Below are positions 61,988 to 64,000 of a stretch of 64,000 nucleotides of DNA, piece by piece. Origin of the DNA: Sinomonas atrocyanea (lineage in GTDB: Bacteria > Actinomycetota > Actinomycetes > Actinomycetales > Micrococcaceae). The stretch covers positions 1,364,001 to 1,428,000 of the forward strand of contig NZ_CP014518.1 in the NCBI RefSeq assembly GCF_001577305.1. Direction: 5' to 3'. Each line of letters opens with the position of its first letter. Positions within the stretch are counted from its first letter, which is position 1. Both the position numbers and the translations under genes were made by a program. Below the pieces are notes generated by a model. That model saw only the letters and a list, made by a program, of their open reading frames with translations, was not told where the DNA came from and searched no databases.

Positions 61988-62087
61988 CCCGCGCCCTCCT
62001 CCCCAGTCAGACGGCGGCCCGGATGGGCTGTCCGGCTATCCTAGGAACGTCCGGCGCCGGAGGTCCAGACGCGGGGCCCGGCTTTTT

Positions 62088-63161
62088 TCAGCCCCGTTCG
62101 TCGTTCGGGTAGCTGATGCCGAGCTGGCGGCGGACGCCGTCGAACAGCCGCATCGTGTCCACGCTGTGGCTCCACGGCATCGTCGGGCTCTCCAAGACGC
62201 CCTGCTGCACGCACCGGACCACCTCGCGCAGCTCGTACACGTAGCCGCGGCCCACGACCTCGATCTTCTCGGTGCGCGCCGGGTCCCACCCGCGCCTCAC
62301 CACGAGCTCGGTGGGGTTGTTGACGCTGCCGACGCTCGTGAGGACCCCCTCGGTCCCCGCCACGGTCGCGGTCCGGGGCCCGTGGGCCACCAGTGAGGAG
62401 ATGAGCGAGGCGAGCTGGCCGTCCGAGTAGGAGAGGGTGAGCACGTTCTGCTCGTCCACCCCGGCGTCGTTGAGCTTCCCGACCGCGGTGAGCGAGTCCG
62501 GGAAGCCGAGGGCGCCGACCGCCCAGAGGAGGGGGTAGACGGTCAGGTCGAGCAGGGCCCCGCCCCCGGCCGGCACGTCCCAGAGCCGGCTCGCGGGGTC
62601 TTTGGGGGCGGGGAAGCCGAGGTCCGCCGAGACCCACTGCACCTCGCCGATCTCGCCCGACTCGATGATGTCGAAGGCCCTGAGCATGCCGGGCAGGAAC
62701 CGGCTCCACATCGCCTCCATGAGGAACAGCCCCTTCGCCTCGGCGAGGGCCACGAGCTCCTGCGCCTCGTGGGCGTTGACCGTGAAGGCCTTCTCGACGA
62801 GCACGTTCTTTCCGGCGTCGAGGGCGGCGCGGGCCACCTCGTAGTGCTGCCCGTGCGGCGTGGCCACGTAGACGACGTCGACGTCCGGATCCTCGACGAG
62901 CTGGACGTAGCCGGGGCGTGCGCCCTCGTCGGAGTACGCACGCAGGGCCCCGAACTCGCGGGCGAAGGCGAGCGCACGTTCGTGGACCCGCGAGCTGACC
63001 GCGTGCAGCGCCGCGTCCGGGAGGAGGGCGAGGTCCCGCGCGACGGTCCGGGCGATCCCGCCCGTCGCCACCACGCCCCACCGGACCGTGCGCCCGGTCG
63101 GCTCGAGCGGATCGTCAGTGGGCTGCAGCGACAGCCACGGCCGCTGGATGTGACGTGTCAT
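62088..63161 (-). CDS. Gfo/Idh/MocA-family oxidoreductase
   Basis: A 357-residue NAD(P)-dependent sugar-type oxidoreductase: Rossmann start VRWGVVATGGIARTVARDL after a 25-residue extension, VVYVATPHGQHYE, and the catalytic EKAFTVNAHEA (Lys of the EKP motif, here EKA) followed by FLMEAMWSRFLPGM. This is the pattern of trans-dihydrodiol/D-xylose dehydrogenase-like members. It stands alone, divergent from the P-type ATPase. Confidence 0.85.
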   Translation of the reverse strand: MTRHIQRPWLSLQPTDDPLEPTGRTVRWGVVATGGIARTVARDLALLPDAALHAVSSRVHERALAFAREFGALRAYSDEGARPGYVQLVEDPDVDVVYVATPHGQHYEVARAALDAGKNVLVEKAFTVNAHEAQELVALAEAKGLFLMEAMWSRFLPGMLRAFDIIESGEIGEVQWVSADLGFPAPKDPASRLWDVPAGGGALLDLTVYPLLWAVGALGFPDSLTAVGKLNDAGVDEQNVLTLSYSDGQLASLISSLVAHGPRTATVAGTEGVLTSVGSVNNPTELVVRRGWDPARTEKIEVVGRGYVYELREVVRCVQQGVLESPTMPWSHSVDTMRLFDGVRRQLGISYPNDERG

Positions 63162-63271
63162 GCGCCCATCCTTCCACGGCCCGCGGGGCGGCGGCCGCGG
63201 CCACGCGGCGCCGACGTCCGGCGGCCAGTGCCCTGCTGGACGGGCGCCACGGCGGGCGGGAGGATCGGACC

Positions 63272-64000
63272 ATGAGGACGCTCCGTCTCGCCCGCAGGTA
63301 TCCGATCGTCATCGCTGCCCTCGTCGTGCTGGCGGCTGCCCTGCTCCTCGCCGGCCTCGGCCAGGGGGACGCCGCGCTCATCACGGCGAGCGTGTTCGCC
63401 GGCGCGGTGGGCGCCTGGACCCTCATCACGATGGTCCGGGAGATCCTCCGGGGCCACTTCGGCCTCGACATCCTCGCCGTCACAGCCATTGTCGCGACCC
63501 TGCTCGTGGGCGAGTACATCGCTGCCGTGATCATCGTGCTCATGCTCTCCGGCGGCGAGGCGCTCGAGGACTACGCCGCCGGGAGGGCCAAGCGCGAGCT
63601 CACCGCCCTGCTCGACCGCGCCCCCAGGGCGGCGCACCGGCAGGCGGCGGACGGGACCGTGGAAGACGTGGCGCTCGAGGAGGTCATGCCGGGGGACCTG
63701 CTCGTGGTGCGTCCCGCCGAGGTGGTCCCGGTCGACGGCACCCTCGAATCCCCGGCCGCGACCTTCGACGAGTCCTCCCTGACGGGGGAGAGCCTACCCG
63801 TGGACCGGCTGGCCGGCGAGCCCGTCCTCTCCGGCTCCATCAACGGGACAGGGGCGGCCGTGCTCCGTGCCACGGCCACCGCGGCGGACAGCCAGTTCTC
63901 CCAGATCGTGGCGCTCGTCCGCGAGGCCGCCGCGAGCCGGGCGCCGGTGGTGCGCCTCGCGGACCGGTACGCCGTCCCCTTCACGCTGTTCTCCCTCGCC
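63272..64000 (+). CDS. Heavy-metal P-type ATPase, N-terminal part (3' end outside window)
   Basis: 243 residues are visible with no stop. After a short N-terminus without a CxxC metal-binding domain come hydrophobic helices (YPIVIAALVVLAAALLLAGLG; ALITASVFAGAVGAWTLIT) and IVLMLSGGEALEDYAAGRAKRELTALL. Next is the actuator domain with VMPGDLLVVRPAEVVPVDG and the TGE motif in DESSLTGESLPVDR. The phosphorylation Asp lies beyond the window. Metal (Zn/Cd/Co or Cu) cannot be told without the CPx helix. GGGAGGATCGGACC precedes ATG 63272. Confidence 0.88.
   Translation, partial: MRTLRLARRYPIVIAALVVLAAALLLAGLGQGDAALITASVFAGAVGAWTLITMVREILRGHFGLDILAVTAIVATLLVGEYIAAVIIVLMLSGGEALEDYAAGRAKRELTALLDRAPRAAHRQAADGTVEDVALEEVMPGDLLVVRPAEVVPVDGTLESPAATFDESSLTGESLPVDRLAGEPVLSGSINGTGAAVLRATATAADSQFSQIVALVREAAASRAPVVRLADRYAVPFTLFSLA

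Overview
High-GC, gene-dense chromosomal DNA from an actinobacterium. A mycothiol-type maleylpyruvate isomerase-like protein, a monomeric NADP isocitrate dehydrogenase, an Rpf-like transglycosylase with LysM and the DUF6350-like/purN neighbourhood suggest Micrococcaceae (Arthrobacter/Sinomonas-like). This placement is inference. No rRNA, tRNA, transposase, integrase or CRISPR array was seen.

Left part (1-12.3 kb): the end of an alpha/beta hydrolase, a frameshifted maleylpyruvate isomerase-like gene, an acyl-CoA ligase, a K+ channel, and a LacI-regulated unit with a DHDPS-family lyase. Next come an MFS transporter broken by a frameshift and a complete branched-chain-amino-acid-type ABC transporter (two ATPases, two permeases, lipoprotein receptor).

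Aromatic/C1 island (12.3-24.8 kb): a beta-hydroxyacid-dehydrogenase-like enzyme, a GntR regulator, three paralogous LigM/DesA-type tetrahydrofolate-dependent O-demethylases, a PrpF/LigU-like tautomerase, a VOC extradiol dioxygenase, an aldehyde dehydrogenase, a MetF-like reductase, PurU and a PadR regulator. Together they look like a route for lignin-type methoxy-aromatics: uptake, methyl transfer to THF, oxidation or disposal of the methyl group, and ring cleavage. Three copies of an ATTGTCGACAAT-like palindrome, at the ABC operon promoter, the gntR intergenic region and between two divergent O-demethylase genes, suggest one GntR regulon.

Sugar-acid/RuMP operon (24.8-30 kb): HxlB, HxlA, a KDG-type kinase, an FAH-family enzyme and an MFS carrier, divergent from an IclR gene with two matching palindromic boxes.

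Uncharacterised cassette (30-36 kb): a strong promoter and a roughly 205-nt leader precede a kelch protein, a small protein that shares the kelch protein's C-terminal domain, a papain-like protease and a 933-residue membrane protein with a hydrolase fold. This is the least explained system in the window.

Right part (36-64 kb): FAD monooxygenase, glutathione-independent formaldehyde dehydrogenase, Rpf/LysM protein, SWIM-SNF2 helicase, two exported proteins, UDP-glucose dehydrogenase and a glycosyltransferase, an old yellow enzyme, DUF6350-purN and purH split by an opposite-strand insert, monomeric IDH, DoxX proteins, two low-complexity surface proteins, a Gfo/Idh oxidoreductase and the start of a metal P-type ATPase. 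A family of hairpins with an ACGACGGCG foot recurs at gene ends.
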